Shown here one piece after another: positions 55,897 to 64,000 of a DNA stretch of 64,000 bases. Below the pieces are notes generated by a model. It saw only the letters and a program-made list of their open reading frames with translations. It searched no databases and was not told the DNA's origin. The position numbers and the translations under genes were made by a program. Source of the DNA: an uncultured Agrobacterium sp. (GTDB taxonomy: Bacteria > Pseudomonadota > Alphaproteobacteria > Rhizobiales > Rhizobiaceae); contig CAJYTK010000011.1 in assembly GCA_913777615.1 (NCBI GenBank), positions 390,103 through 454,102 on the forward strand, written 5' to 3'. The stretch's first letter is position 1. Every line of letters starts with the position of its first letter.

Positions 55897-56379
55897 TTAC
55901 ATTTCGACCTTGGCGTTCTCGCCCATATCAGGCCGAGTGTTGCTGACCGCCGCCGCGGCCATCTTGATGTAGCTGATTACTGTACCTGGGCTATCCCAGT
56001 ATTCGGCAGCGGAGGGAGAGACCTTCAAGATTCGGATCGACGGGTCTTCGGCGCTGTCCCACCAGGCTTTGGCCGGTGTGGAAAACAGGTCTCGAATACG
56101 TTCTCGGTCGTTCTGAACCTCTGCGGTGCCGGATACTGAAACGTATTTTTGACCCTTCGAGTCGGCAAAGGCAAGGCACACGTTCGGGTAACGCGCGATC
56201 TCATCATCCTTGTGACTTGCGACATCGGTGAGGAAATAAAATGCGTTTTCCAGGCGCTCGGCCTGAGCCGCCATTGGGCGGGCGCGCAGATCTGAACCTG
56301 TCTGGGTGGTTAGCATGCAAAAGCCAATTTTCTCGGCCAGATCCCAAACCTTGGTGGTGTCGTCTTCGATATGTGCCAT
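55897..56379 (-). CDS. Pyridoxamine 5'-phosphate oxidase-like (general stress protein 26) family
   Basis: The 160-residue protein has the split-barrel pattern KIGFCMLTTQTGSDLRARPMAAQAERLENAFYFLTDVASHKDDEIARYPNVCLAFADSKGQKYVSVSG, the GSP26 branch of the PNPOx fold. It probably binds flavin; its reaction is unknown. AGGAGGG five bases before ATG 56379 decides the start. It is a distant paralogue of the protein at 9086-9520. Confidence 0.9.
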   Translation of the reverse strand: MAHIEDDTTKVWDLAEKIGFCMLTTQTGSDLRARPMAAQAERLENAFYFLTDVASHKDDEIARYPNVCLAFADSKGQKYVSVSGTAEVQNDRERIRDLFSTPAKAWWDSAEDPSIRILKVSPSAAEYWDSPGTVISYIKMAAAAVSNTRPDMGENAKVEM

Positions 56380-56502
56380 TCGGCCCTCCTCTAATCGATG
56401 ATCCAACAACGAGCTTGAGCGAGACATCGTTCCTCACACGGGAACCCCAAAGCGGATCATTTGTTCTGCTGACGAATGGTATAAGTCAACAAGGTATGTT
56501 CG

Positions 56503-56946
56503 ATGCGAAGCAAGGAACTTGGCAGGAGCGATCCCTGGAGCGAGCGAAACTTCGTTCTGGTCCTAGATGACGGAGAGGAGGCTTTCGCATCGATCACGCG
56601 GTTCTGCGAGGAGAACAACATCACAGGTGCGTCGCTCACCGCAATTGGTGCATTTCGGCAGGCAAATCTCGGCTTCTTCGATTTCAGTCGAAAAAGTTAC
56701 ATCGACATTCCAGTTGAGACACAGTCGGAAGTTTTGAGCGCTATCGGAGATGTAGCCATTGATGATGAAGGGCAAGCAAGTGTTCATATGCACGCGGTTC
56801 TCGGCTTCTCAGATGGTTCAACCAAGGGCGGCCATTTCATCAGCGGCATCGTTCATCCCACGATGGAGATCATAATCCGAGAAAGCGCGGTGGCGCTGCG
56901 CAGACGGAAGAAGCCAGATCTCGGCATTGCGCTGATCGATGTCTGA
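56503..56946 (+). CDS. PPC/DUF296 domain protein
   Basis: The 147-residue protein has the PPC domain pattern FVLVLDDGEEAFASITRFCEENNITGASLTAIGAFRQANLGFFD, then VHMHAVLGFSDGSTKGGHFISGIVHPTMEIII, with the conserved histidines of prokaryotic DUF296 proteins. Plant members are joined to AT-hooks; bacterial ones are stand-alone and of unsettled function. AAGG precedes the ATG. It is divergent from the PNPOx-like gene. The gap 56947-57218 holds only AT-rich promoter-like sequence. Confidence 0.88.
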   Translation: MRSKELGRSDPWSERNFVLVLDDGEEAFASITRFCEENNITGASLTAIGAFRQANLGFFDFSRKSYIDIPVETQSEVLSAIGDVAIDDEGQASVHMHAVLGFSDGSTKGGHFISGIVHPTMEIIIRESAVALRRRKKPDLGIALIDV

Positions 56947-57218
56947 CAAAAGGTGATAGACGCAAACTTGCAAGCGTCTTACAAGAACGCATCAATCGGG
57001 TTGTGAAAATACGGTCTGCGACAACCACAAAAAACCGCTTAAATCGATGGTCGATCTGCGCCTTCTTTGGGGGTTGCTGCAACCGGGGATCGAAGCTAAC
57101 GAAACATATATTTCGACTTAGAGGCGAAACCAGATTAACTTCTTAATCTATTGTCTTTCCTACTTTATTAACTTCGACATGAGAGGATGACCCAAACCGC
57201 ATTTTGGGAAATCACCTC

Positions 57219-58982
57219 ATGTCACTCTTCTTCAATTCTTATGCTGCCAAAGTCATGGATGCGCTGGATCTCTCCTTTGCGGTCATCGAGTTTGACGTAG
57301 AAGGAAATATTCTCAAGGCCAACAAGAATTTCTGCGACTTGATGGGATACTCCGAGGCAGAACTTCGCGGAAAGCACCACCGATTGTTTCTCGACGAGGA
57401 TTATGCACGGTCCGCAGATTACGCCGAGTTCTGGAATAAACTCAAAGGCGGAGAATTCGTGTGCAGCGAATTCACCCGGCTGGCTAAGAATGGCGCCGAA
57501 ATCTTTATTCGCGGCAACTACAACCCGGTCAAGAACAGCGCGGGTAAGGTATTGAAAATCATCAAATTCGCGAATGATATCACTCAAACCAAGATGCAGG
57601 CGATCGATACCGGAGCAAAGATCGACGCCATATCCAGAGCCCAGGCGGTCATCGAGTTCGACATGGACGGTACGATCCTTGCTGCCAACCAGAATTTTCT
57701 GCAGGCGTTGGGCTACACAGCTTCGGAAATCATCGGCAGAAAACACAGTATGTTCGTCGACGCTGCTTTTGCCGCGACCCCGGAATATGCCGATATGTGG
57801 CGCAAGCTGAACGCGGGAGAATTTGTCGCCGGCGAGTTCATGAGAGTGGGCAAGGGCGGTCGTACGGTCCATATCCAGGCCTCCTACAATCCTGTCTTCG
57901 ATTTTAAGGGCCGGGTTCTCAAGGTCGTCAAATTTGCAACGGATGTGACCGATCGCGTCGAAAACGTTGAACGACTGGCCAATTCGCTGACAAGCCTCGC
58001 AGAAGGCGATCTGTCCCAGACCATCGACAAACCCTTCATCACAGCGCTCGATAGGCTGCGCTGCGACTTCAATGCTGCTTCGGCAAAGCTGCGCGATGCC
58101 ATGGCAACCGTGCGCAACAATGCCGAGACTATCGCTGCGGGAGCCCATCAGATACGTACATCCGCCGACGAACTGGCGAAACGTACAGAGCAGCAGGCGG
58201 CTTCCGTCGAGGAGACCGCCGCTGCGCTTGAAGAGATTACAACGACGGTGAAGGATTCCAGCCATAGAGCCGAAGAATCCGGTCAATTGGTCGGACGCGC
58301 GAAAAACCAGGCCGACCGTTCGGGCGAGATCGTAAACGAGGCCATCGTGGCGATGGACAAGATCAATCAGTCCTCGAGTGAAATCTCCAACATAATCGGG
58401 GTGATCGATGAGATCGCCTTCCAGACCAATTTGCTGGCGCTGAATGCGGGTGTAGAAGCGGCACGTGCTGGCGAAGCCGGAAAAGGCTTTGCCGTCGTCG
58501 CCCAGGAAGTCAGAGAACTGGCCCAACGTTCGGCCTCTGCGGCAAAAGAAATCAAGACGCTGATCACCGCGTCCGGAGGACAGGTTGCCAATGGCGTGAC
58601 CCTGGTTAGCAAGGCGGGCGAAGCGCTTCAGCATATTGCGGGTGATGTTCAGCACATCAACGAGGATATCGGCGCCATTATCGAGTCCGCCCGCGAGCAG
58701 TCGACGGCACTCAATGATATAAACCGAGCCATCAATCTCGTTGACCAAAGCACGCAGCAGAATGCCGCCATGGTGGAAGAGCAGACAGCCGCCAGCCACG
58801 GACTGGCTGAAGAGGCGAAGGCACTCTTCGCATTGCTCGGGCAGTTTCGTTTCGACTACCGCCCGGCTGCAGGTCACTCCTATTCAAGGTCCGTCGCGTC
58901 AAAGCCATCTGCGGCCCGCACGGCGCCGAAGTTCGCCACGCAAGGCAACGCCGCGCTGAAAGCTGAATGGACCGAACTCTGA
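57219..58982 (+). CDS. Soluble methyl-accepting chemotaxis protein with two PAS domains
   Basis: The 587-residue receptor has two PAS domains (residues about 10-125 and 135-245; both with FDxxGxILxANxNF and GYxxxExxGxxHxxF/MF motifs), a short HAMP-like linker, then the MCP hairpin [44 protein letters not shown]. No membrane helix is present, so it is cytoplasmic and may sense redox or energy state, as two-PAS Aer-like receptors do. The tail [12 protein letters not shown] is close to that of the NIT receptor. A TTG at 57204 is in frame; ATG 57219 is preferred. Confidence 0.94.
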   Translation: MSLFFNSYAAKVMDALDLSFAVIEFDVEGNILKANKNFCDLMGYSEAELRGKHHRLFLDEDYARSADYAEFWNKLKGGEFVCSEFTRLAKNGAEIFIRGNYNPVKNSAGKVLKIIKFANDITQTKMQAIDTGAKIDAISRAQAVIEFDMDGTILAANQNFLQALGYTASEIIGRKHSMFVDAAFAATPEYADMWRKLNAGEFVAGEFMRVGKGGRTVHIQASYNPVFDFKGRVLKVVKFATDVTDRVENVERLANSLTSLAEGDLSQTIDKPFITALDRLRCDFNAASAKLRDAMATVRNNAETIAAGAHQIRTSADELAKRTEQQAASVEETAAALEEITTTVKDSSHRAEESGQLVGRAKNQADRSGEIVNEAIVAMDKINQSSSEISNIIGVIDEIAFQTNLLALNAGVEAARAGEAGKGFAVVAQEVRELAQRSASAAKEIKTLITASGGQVANGVTLVSKAGEALQHIAGDVQHINEDIGAIIESAREQSTALNDINRAINLVDQSTQQNAAMVEEQTAASHGLAEEAKALFALLGQFRFDYRPAAGHSYSRSVASKPSAARTAPKFATQGNAALKAEWTEL

Positions 58983-59004
58983 TATTGCACCTTTGGATGC
59001 TCTC

Positions 59005-59047
59005 GACCACCATGATGCGGTAAAAGCGCGTATTCTGGTGGTCTTTT
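59005..59047 (+). terminator. Terminator after the two-PAS chemoreceptor
   Basis: GACCACCA at 59005-59012 pairs perfectly with TGGTGGTC at 59036-59043, followed by TTTT. The rest of the 355-base gap up to 59337 shows AT-rich promoter-like sequence but no gene or ICE box. Confidence 0.7.
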
Positions 59048-59337
59048 GCTGAAGAAGCATCTTCTTGGAAGGTGTCCGGTTGCAGTGTCGGAAAGAGGCC
59101 ATTCCAGTGGAGCGTAAGGCTGTAGACGGACGATTCGACACCTGTTCAGCTCGCTATGGTGAGCCTCCAACTTGACTTTGCACGAGCTGGCGTTCCTGAT
59201 CTCTTCAACAAGCTGAGATCCAAGAGCATTTTTTGCCCATGAATCTACGACATTTAAATTTGACCTTGAGAGGAAAGATTTTTATGTGATGGCGCACTGA
59301 TGAACGCACAAGCTGATAGACAGGACGACCTGAGACA

Positions 59338-59952
59338 ATGAATAGCGCGAGCCCCGCCATGCATGGCACTGAGATCGAAGCCAGCCGTACGAAGCGTTTG
59401 AAGGCTGCAACCCGGGATGCACATGGCGCGCTGGACAGCTTCATCATGACGGCAAAGCCATTCGAGAGCCGTGAAAATTTTGGAAAATTCGTCAAGGCGC
59501 AGTATCTCTTTCACAAGGATCTCGATGCGCTGTTCTTCAATCGGACGCTTGATGAACTGTTGCCAGACCTTAAGGGTCGCCGCCGCGTCGGCCTGATCGA
59601 GCAGGACTTGCAGGATCTGGGGCTTGAGCTTCCTGGCAAAGGCAGCGACCGTTTTCGTCTCGATGACGATATGTTCGATCTGCCGGAAGCGATGGGATGG
59701 CTGTATGTGGTTGAGGGATCCAATCTCGGTGCCGCTTTCCTGTTGAAGGATGCGGCCAAACTTGGTCTTGGCGAGGCGTTCGGCGCGCGCCATCTTGCCG
59801 GTGCCCCCGAAGGCAGAGGGCTCCACTGGCGCACATTCACCGCAGCGCTCGATGATATCTCGTTGACGGGAGATGAGGAACGTCGCGTTGTGTCTGGCGC
59901 TGAGGCTGCGTTCGTCGCAGTCCATAATTATGCCCGACAGATGATGGACTGA
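59338..59952 (+). CDS. Biliverdin-producing heme oxygenase
   Basis: The 204-residue helical protein has RLKAATRDAHGALDSFIM with the likely proximal heme ligand His29, then GWLYVVEGSNLGAAFLLKDA, the distal-helix glycine motif of bacterial heme oxygenases. It opens heme to biliverdin, iron and CO. No phytochrome gene is adjacent, so the role may be iron release rather than chromophore supply; this is inference. gshB follows 142 bases downstream. Confidence 0.88.
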   Translation: MNSASPAMHGTEIEASRTKRLKAATRDAHGALDSFIMTAKPFESRENFGKFVKAQYLFHKDLDALFFNRTLDELLPDLKGRRRVGLIEQDLQDLGLELPGKGSDRFRLDDDMFDLPEAMGWLYVVEGSNLGAAFLLKDAAKLGLGEAFGARHLAGAPEGRGLHWRTFTAALDDISLTGDEERRVVSGAEAAFVAVHNYARQMMD

Positions 59953-60094
59953 TACTTGAGGCGAGGAGGGCTATGTTAGCCTCTCCTTGACCGCTGAGGC
60001 ATGTGAATAAAACTCGCAGATCGCTCTCAACGCGCTGGTTGCCTTTGAAGGAGCTCTGTCCTACATCAGACTGGCTTTTGAAAAGGAACGGCTT

Positions 60095-61051
60095 ATGGCG
60101 AAGATCAAGAATGTTGCGATCCAGATGGATCATGTTTCCGGCATCAATATTGCTGGGGATTCGACTTTCGCGATCAGCCTTGAAGCCCAAGCCCGTGGAT
60201 ATCGTCTGTTCCATTATACGCCTGATCGCCTCTCAATGCGGGATGGAAAGATCTACGCGACAGTCGAGCAGATGGAGCTGCGTGACATCAACGGCGACCA
60301 CTATTCGCTCTCCGAGCCAGAGCGGGTGGATCTGTCGACCATGGATGTCATTCACCTGCGCCAGGACCCGCCATTCGACATGGCCTATATTACCTCCACG
60401 CATCTCTTGGAGCGCATCCACCCCAAGACGCTGGTGGTGAACGATCCGGCCTGGGTGCGCAATTCGCCTGAAAAGATCTTCGTGACGGAATTTGCGGATC
60501 TGATGCCGGCAACGCTGATCACCAAGGACATTGGCGAAATTGCTCGCTTCCGTCAGGAAATGGGCGATATCATCCTCAAGCCTCTGTATGGAAACGGTGG
60601 GGCAGGGGTGTTTCATTCCACACGTGACGACCGCAACTTCTCATCGCTTCTGGAAATGTTTGGCCAGATGTTCCGTGAGCCCTATATCGCCCAGCAATAT
60701 CTGCCGGATGTGCGCAAGGGCGACAAGCGCATTCTGCTGGTGGATGGCGAACCGGTGGGGGCGATCAATCGAGTGCCTGCAGAAAACGACGCACGCTCCA
60801 ACATGCATGCCGGCGGACGCCCGGAGCCGACGGAACTGACGGCCCGCGAAAAGGAAATCTGCGAGCGTATTGGCCCAGCGCTGCGCGAACGCGGCTTCCT
60901 CTTCGTTGGCATCGATGTCATCGGCACTTACATGACGGAAATCAACGTCACGTCTCCCACCGGCATTCGCGAAGTCAAGAAGTTCGGCGGCGCCGATGTC
61001 GCGAGCTTGCTGTGGGACGCAATCGAGCGCAAGCGCGACGCTCAGGGATGA
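60095..61051 (+). CDS. gshB: Glutathione synthetase
   Basis: The 318-residue ATP-grasp enzyme begins [44 protein letters not shown] and has [46 protein letters not shown]. It joins gamma-glutamylcysteine and glycine. AAGGAA precedes the ATG. A core gene near the repABC unit. Confidence 0.97.
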   Translation: MAKIKNVAIQMDHVSGINIAGDSTFAISLEAQARGYRLFHYTPDRLSMRDGKIYATVEQMELRDINGDHYSLSEPERVDLSTMDVIHLRQDPPFDMAYITSTHLLERIHPKTLVVNDPAWVRNSPEKIFVTEFADLMPATLITKDIGEIARFRQEMGDIILKPLYGNGGAGVFHSTRDDRNFSSLLEMFGQMFREPYIAQQYLPDVRKGDKRILLVDGEPVGAINRVPAENDARSNMHAGGRPEPTELTAREKEICERIGPALRERGFLFVGIDVIGTYMTEINVTSPTGIREVKKFGGADVASLLWDAIERKRDAQG

Positions 61052-61090
61052 TACACCCGTTGCGACCGTCTTCGCCTTGACGTCATCGCA

Positions 61091-61327
61091 TCAGGCTCTA
61101 ACGCCCAATTTCAGCGGCGAAGTCCCACAATGATGAGGAGGGACGCGACCGCGAGCGGTAGCCATAGGTGGGAGACCGATTGGGCCGAAGACGGGAAACT
61201 GCTCTTTACAACCCGTCGGGTTCATAACGCACCCAAGCGGGAGAAAAAAGAAGAACCAGGCGAAGGTCAGGCACAAAAGCAGCGCCCCTGCCATCAGCAG
61301 GATTGTTGTCAACTTAACCTCCGTCAT
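61091..61327 (-). CDS. Small membrane protein, hypothetical
   Basis: A 78-residue frame has one strongly hydrophobic segment at residues about 6-30 (LTTILLMAGALLLCLTFAWFFFFL) followed by two cysteines (GCVMNPTGCKEQFPVFGPIGLPP). The upstream region has only a weak GAAG at about the right distance. It could be a real small membrane protein or chance; function unknown. The 61328-61591 gap shows nothing else. Confidence 0.4.
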   Translation of the reverse strand: MTEVKLTTILLMAGALLLCLTFAWFFFFLPLGCVMNPTGCKEQFPVFGPIGLPPMATARGRVPPHHCGTSPLKLGVRA

Positions 61328-61591
61328 GAGTGACTTCGCCTGCCAAAGCGAAACCCGCTGCCTTCCGCGCTGAAGCTCTGATCGGCATTGTCACTGCGTC
61401 AATGAAAGACCGCCAAGACATCTCGATCATTCGGATTGCCCCCTCACGCTCCCTCTGTTCGTTGCACTTGATTATTGCGGAACCTCTGTACGGTTTTACG
61501 TGATACGCTTTAACATGCAAATAAACGAGCCGCCGTTAGACTGATCGCCTCATTCCCATGACGCCGCCGTGAGTCCGGAGAGCTGCAGTCT

Positions 61592-62479
61592 CTATCGCCC
61601 TCTTGGCGTGCGTCCCATCACGCGCTTGAACGCATGGGTGAAAGCGCTTTGCGACGTATAGCCAACAGAAAGCGCGACATCCGAAATGCTGCTTCCGCTC
61701 GCCAATTGCCGCTCTGAAAGGATCATCCGCCAGCGTGTTAGATAGTCCATCGGAGCGCGTCCGACGCGTTGTGAAAAGCGAAGCGTGAGAGACGAGCGAG
61801 ACATGCCGATTTCCCTTGCTAGGGAGTCGATCGTCCATCGGCGGGCGACATCATTATGCATAAGCCTGATCGCCTTTGCTATTCGGGCATCGGCAAGCGC
61901 GGCTATCCAGCCGATATTCTCATTGGGGTCGGTGGAAATGTAGGAGCGGATGGCCTCCACGATGAGGATTTCCGCCAATCTCTCCGCTATCAAGCTTCCC
62001 CCAACTCTGTCAGCATCCGATTCCTCTTTGAGAGCGGAGAGGGTCCGCGCGATCGAGTGAGCGCTCGCTGAACGCGGATCGACCCGCAGAAACGTTGGCA
62101 GCGCATCGAGGAGGAATGAAGCGTTAACACTGGCAAACCCGCTGCCGCCACCCATCAGCATTGTCTCAATACGATCTCCCAAACGCACCGTGTTGTGGCC
62201 GGGAGGAGCATAGAGCGTCATGCCATCGCAAGGTTCAATATTGGGATGGCTTGCCACCGTGTAGGAGGTGTTGCTGAGCAGGATCACATCTCCTTCAATC
62301 AGAGGTTCAGGATCACGATCAGCCAAGATGAGCCAGCATTGCCCGGTCAGGACGGCGATGAATTTTAAGCGCAGCCTTCCATCAAACGATAAGGACCAAG
62401 TGCCACCTGCCTCTAGACTGGTGCCGCGCACGCTCTGCGTTTCCAAAACCGACAGGACTTCAGAAAAAGGATCTCTCAT
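61592..62479 (-). CDS. AraC-family regulator with AraC-type cupin
   Basis: The 295-residue protein has an N-terminal cupin_6-type domain (LSFDGRLRLKFIAVLTGQCWLIL...EGDVILLSN) and a C-terminal AraC double HTH (IAKAIRLMHNDVARRWTIDSLAREIGMSRSSLTLRFSQRVGRAPMDYLTRWRM...ISDVALSVGYTSQSAFTHAFKRVMGRTPR). A TTG at 62503 is in frame; the ATG at 62479 is preferred, though its ribosome site is weak. It is divergent from the SDR gene, its likely target. Confidence 0.9.
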   Translation of the reverse strand: MRDPFSEVLSVLETQSVRGTSLEAGGTWSLSFDGRLRLKFIAVLTGQCWLILADRDPEPLIEGDVILLSNTSYTVASHPNIEPCDGMTLYAPPGHNTVRLGDRIETMLMGGGSGFASVNASFLLDALPTFLRVDPRSASAHSIARTLSALKEESDADRVGGSLIAERLAEILIVEAIRSYISTDPNENIGWIAALADARIAKAIRLMHNDVARRWTIDSLAREIGMSRSSLTLRFSQRVGRAPMDYLTRWRMILSERQLASGSSISDVALSVGYTSQSAFTHAFKRVMGRTPRGR

Positions 62480-62579
62480 TTCGATTTTGGCCGATTGCGA
62501 CAAAGTACAGGCCTATCAAGCATAGATAGACCGCAAGTGCCACTTTATTCTCGCGGTCTTGAAACCAGAGGAGAACCTT

Positions 62580-63317
62580 ATGACTATCCAAGGCAAAGTC
62601 GTCGCCATTACCGGCGCTGGACGCGGCATAGGACGTGCAACGGCGCTTCATCTTGCTTTATGCGGCGCCCGCGTGCTGATTGGGGCGCGCAATGAGACAG
62701 AACTGGTGCAGGTTGCTCAGGAGATCGAAAAAGGTGGGGGTGAAGTGGCCCTGTGCGTCACAGATGTGACGAGGCGGTCTGATCTTCAGTCACTCATCAG
62801 TCTCGGTTGCAAGCGTTTCGACAGGGTCGACGTACTCGTCAACAACGCCGGTATTGGCGCGATCTCGCGCTTCGATGCATTGCGCGTGGAGGATTGGGAC
62901 GCGATGATCGACGTAAATCTCAGAGGTGCTCTCTATGGCATTGCTGCTGCGCTTCCGGTGTTCGCACAGCAAGGAACAGGCCACGTGATCAACGTGATAT
63001 CCACCGCAGGCCTGAAGATCGTGCCGACCATGGGCGTTTATGCCGCGACCAAAAACGCACTGCGCACCGCGACCGAAGCGCTAAGGCAAGAGTCCGGCGC
63101 TAGACTGAGGGTTACAGAAGTATCTCCTGGGTTCATCGATACGAGCTTCACCGATTCATCGATTACCGATCCGGACGTAAAAGCAATGATCAACCAACAG
63201 AAGAAACGGTTGGCGATCTCACCGGATGCTATCGCGCGGGCCATTGCCTTCGCCATCGACCAGCCTAAGGATGTCGAAATCGGCAGTATCGTCGTTCGCC
63301 CAACCGCGCAGGATTAA
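62580..63317 (+). CDS. SDR-family oxidoreductase
   Basis: The 245-residue classical SDR has GAGRGIGRA at about residue 14, NNAG, the catalytic ISTAGLKIVPTMGVYAATKNAL (Ser, Tyr, Lys) and SPGFIDTSF. AGAGGAGA six bases before ATG 62580 decides the start over a TTG at 62559. It lies head-to-head with the AraC gene. Substrate unknown. Confidence 0.92.
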   Translation: MTIQGKVVAITGAGRGIGRATALHLALCGARVLIGARNETELVQVAQEIEKGGGEVALCVTDVTRRSDLQSLISLGCKRFDRVDVLVNNAGIGAISRFDALRVEDWDAMIDVNLRGALYGIAAALPVFAQQGTGHVINVISTAGLKIVPTMGVYAATKNALRTATEALRQESGARLRVTEVSPGFIDTSFTDSSITDPDVKAMINQQKKRLAISPDAIARAIAFAIDQPKDVEIGSIVVRPTAQD

Positions 63318-63400
63318 AGCATTTTCCAAGCAAGTGTGTGCAGCGGTTTTTCGAAAAACGACATTCAGCAGAACACCGATCTAAAGCGTAACGAACGGGC
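63318..63400. repeat. Rhizobial intergenic repeat fragment (tentative)
   Basis: The stretch AAAGCATTTTCCAAGCAAG... with GCAGCGGTTTTTCG resembles a short repeat I associate with intergenic regions of rhizobial genomes. Only one copy is visible here, so the call rests on recollection. Nothing else is seen up to the hairpin at 63491. Confidence 0.35.
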
Positions 63401-63490
63401 TTGAAAGATCGCGACACGCTTTTGTGTCAGATGAGGCTCTGTCGCGTCGTGACCTACTGTTCGCGAACTTGGTTCTGGTCGGAAATTACT

Positions 63491-63523
63491 GTGCCCGCAT
63501 CCGAAACTGTCGGATGCGGGCAC
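63491..63523. terminator. Perfect 14-bp hairpin between SDR and chemoreceptor genes
   Basis: GTGCCCGCATCCGA at 63491-63504 pairs perfectly with 63510-63523 around a five-base loop, between two converging genes. No T-run follows. Confidence 0.6.
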
Positions 63524-63590
63524 CATAGTGTCGGTCTATCTCAAGAAACGGATTTCCCGCAAAGATCGCCGATGTCTGGATCGTTTTCGA

Positions 63591-64000
63591 TTAGACGGCC
63601 TGCCGGAATTCCTCATCCTCTCCGTCCGGTCCTCCCATCGACATGTCAATGGCGAAACCCTTGGCGCGAGCCTGTTGAGCTTGGATGCTGCCGTTTGCAG
63701 AAGACTGGCGCGCAGGGACTGCGGGCTTAGCCGTAGGACGTTTCGCTGCGGCTGGCTGACGAACCGCTACTTGTCGAGAGTAGCTATCCGCACGCTCGAC
63801 CTTGAAGAAGGCAATGCTTGCCTGGAGCTCCTCGGCCTGCGCAGCCAGCTCTTCGGAGGTGGCAGACATTTCCTCGGACGCGCCGGAGTTCTGCTGCGTT
63901 ACCTTGTCGAGCTGCTGGATCGCTTCGTTGATCTGACTTGCACCGATGTCCTGCTCACGGCAGGCAGCAGAGATTTCCGAGACCAGTTCTGCGGTCTTGC
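63591..64000 (-). CDS. Methyl-accepting chemotaxis protein, 3' part (runs off window)
   Basis: The minus-strand frame stays open from 63998 to the stop at 63591. It reads SAACREQDIGASQINEAIQQLDKVTQQNSGASEEMSATSEELAAQAEELQASIAFFKVE, the distal arm of an MCP signalling hairpin, then a Gln/Ala-rich linker and a C terminus of DEEFRQAV. The last five residues do not match the xWxxF docking motif seen in the receptor at 30849. Its sensor domain lies outside the window. Confidence 0.92.
   Translation of the reverse strand, partial: KTAELVSEISAACREQDIGASQINEAIQQLDKVTQQNSGASEEMSATSEELAAQAEELQASIAFFKVERADSYSRQVAVRQPAAAKRPTAKPAVPARQSSANGSIQAQQARAKGFAIDMSMGGPDGEDEEFRQAV

Noticed and set aside
57222-58877. 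551-codon open frame on the minus strand
   Set aside because: It lies fully antisense to the two-PAS chemoreceptor, whose PAS and MCP motifs are unmistakable; the antisense product shows no family pattern.

Overview
The window reads as a chromosomal-type replicon of a rhizobium close to Agrobacterium/Rhizobium (Alphaproteobacteria, Hyphomicrobiales). The grounds are a repA-repB-repC cassette with a candidate antisense RNA and parS palindrome, a blcR-blcABC (attJKLM) gamma-butyrolactone/AHL-lactonase locus, an mbfA gene under Irr-type ICE boxes, and rhizobial TRAP, NIT-chemoreceptor and FadR-type families. The same DNA carries core genes (guaA, pheS, pheT, infC, rpmI, rplT, gshB), so the repABC unit most likely drives a chromid or secondary chromosome rather than a dispensable plasmid. 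No rRNA, tRNA, CRISPR, transposase or phage gene was recognised.

Layout. 0-9.6 kb: the 3' part of a zinc alcohol dehydrogenase, a SnoaL-flavin monooxygenase fusion, a PaaI-type thioesterase overlapping an MTA/SAH nucleosidase, guaA, an SDR/NTF2 pair divergent from a LysR regulator, a DUF1206 membrane protein and a PNPOx-like protein. 9.6-14.0 kb: blcR divergent from blcA-blcB-blcC, which together open gamma-butyrolactone and oxidise it through 4-hydroxybutyrate and succinate semialdehyde to succinate; a promoter and repeated AGTTCA half-sites lie between them. 14.0-18.9 kb: a small conserved-looking ORF, a MITE-like element, a Spx/ArsC-like reductase, YbaK, an M29 aminopeptidase and an MHS-type MFS carrier with a large periplasmic insert.

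18.9-30.5 kb: a sugar-acid catabolic island. On the minus strand a FadR-type regulator, TRAP transporter genes (dctP-dctQ-dctM type), an idonate-type dehydrogenase, uxuA and uxuB run in one direction. Beside them are an Ldh-family dehydrogenase, a GntR regulator with two tandem winged-helix domains, an enolase-superfamily acid-sugar dehydratase and a RutF-like flavin reductase. 30.8-34.4 kb: a NIT-domain chemoreceptor and an orphan TctC-like binding protein. 34.6-40.5 kb: pheS-pheT, an atypical kinase-like gene overlapping pheS, and infC (ATT start)-rpmI-rplT. 40.7-50.1 kb: a hydrolase, a transglutaminase-like protein, a DMT exporter with an Lrp regulator, mbfA, a Gfo/Idh/MocA oxidoreductase, a cupin-XRE regulator divergent from an omega-aminotransferase, and a flavoprotein.

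50.1-54.3 kb: the replication/partition unit: parS, repA, repB, ctRNA, repC. 54.4-64 kb: a cytochrome P450, a PNPOx-like protein, a DUF296 protein, a soluble two-PAS chemoreceptor, a heme oxygenase, gshB, an AraC regulator divergent from an SDR, and the 3' part of another chemoreceptor that runs off the window.
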